A stretch of DNA of 5,327 nt from Desulfobacteraceae bacterium (GTDB taxonomy: Bacteria > Desulfobacterota > Desulfobacteria > Desulfobacterales > UBA11574), in contig PKTV01000005.1 in the NCBI GenBank assembly GCA_002868985.1, positions 1 to 5,327 of the forward strand, given 5' to 3'. The notes below the pieces were generated by a model. It saw only the letters and a program-made list of their open reading frames with translations, made no database searches and was not told where the DNA came from. How positions within the stretch are numbered: the first letter of the stretch is position 1; the number at the start of each line of letters is the position of its first letter. A program made the position numbers and the translations under genes. Of this stretch, positions 5,321-5,327 are shown piece by piece.

Positions 5321-5327
5321 ACTTCTA

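Noticed and set aside
1..5327. CRISPR array, tRNA or rRNA genes, integrase gene
   Set aside because: No regularly spaced repeats, cloverleaf-type sequence, rRNA-like sequence or tyrosine recombinase motifs were seen.

Overview
The window looks like accessory DNA from a Gram-negative bacterium, most likely a proteobacterium of the sulfate- or metal-reducing (formerly delta) type. That is an inference. It rests on a rhodanese-rubrerythrin fusion, a remnant of a REP-associated tyrosine transposase and a DUF302 protein, not on any phylogenetic marker. All recognisable genes read on the + strand. No rRNA, tRNA or CRISPR array was seen.

Left part (1-2290). The window opens inside the 3' end of an isoprenylcysteine-methyltransferase-like membrane methyltransferase gene. 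Its reading frame is broken by one missing base in a G run at 79-82. A gap of about 130 bp follows, then two probably co-transcribed genes: a rhodanese domain fused to a rubrerythrin-like diiron domain (432-1268) and a membrane fatty-acid hydroxylase/sterol desaturase (1345-2193). A 15-base exact repeat inside a longer imperfect one (283-322 and 2278-2315) flanks this pair in direct orientation. The right copy directly follows a short relic of a Y1/REP-associated transposase (2180-2257).

Middle gap (2194-2587). No intact gene is seen. It holds the transposase relic, the repeat, degenerate DNA and a 16-base palindrome (2502-2517) whose right half, GTTGGGC, matches the integron core-site consensus GTTRRRY.

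Right part (about 2511-5327). The layout is that of a mobile integron cassette array, with no integrase in view. Short, unrelated, same-strand genes of differing base composition are separated by compact gaps that carry attC-like sites. The cargo, in order, is a secreted DUF2059 protein (2588-3088), a YgiD-like extradiol dioxygenase (3188-3973), an unknown 74-residue protein with a CxxC motif (4134-4358), and a two-gene unit of a four-helix membrane protein (4494-4889) and a DUF302 protein (4903-5286). The gap at 3109-3173 folds like a short attC. The gaps ending at 4081 and 4476 share a 34-base 3' end (27 of 34 identical) finishing in GTTATAT. The gap at 4353-4476 forms a long imperfect hairpin like a large VCR-type attC. 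Gene starts lie 15-70 bases after the putative crossover sites, and gene stops lie within about 20 bases of the next site.

The left genes suggest oxidative or sulfur stress handling and lipid modification. The cassette genes share no obvious pathway, which is normal for cassette cargo. The strongest unusual observations are the cassette-array architecture without an integrase, the two-gene cassette, and the frameshifted methyltransferase.
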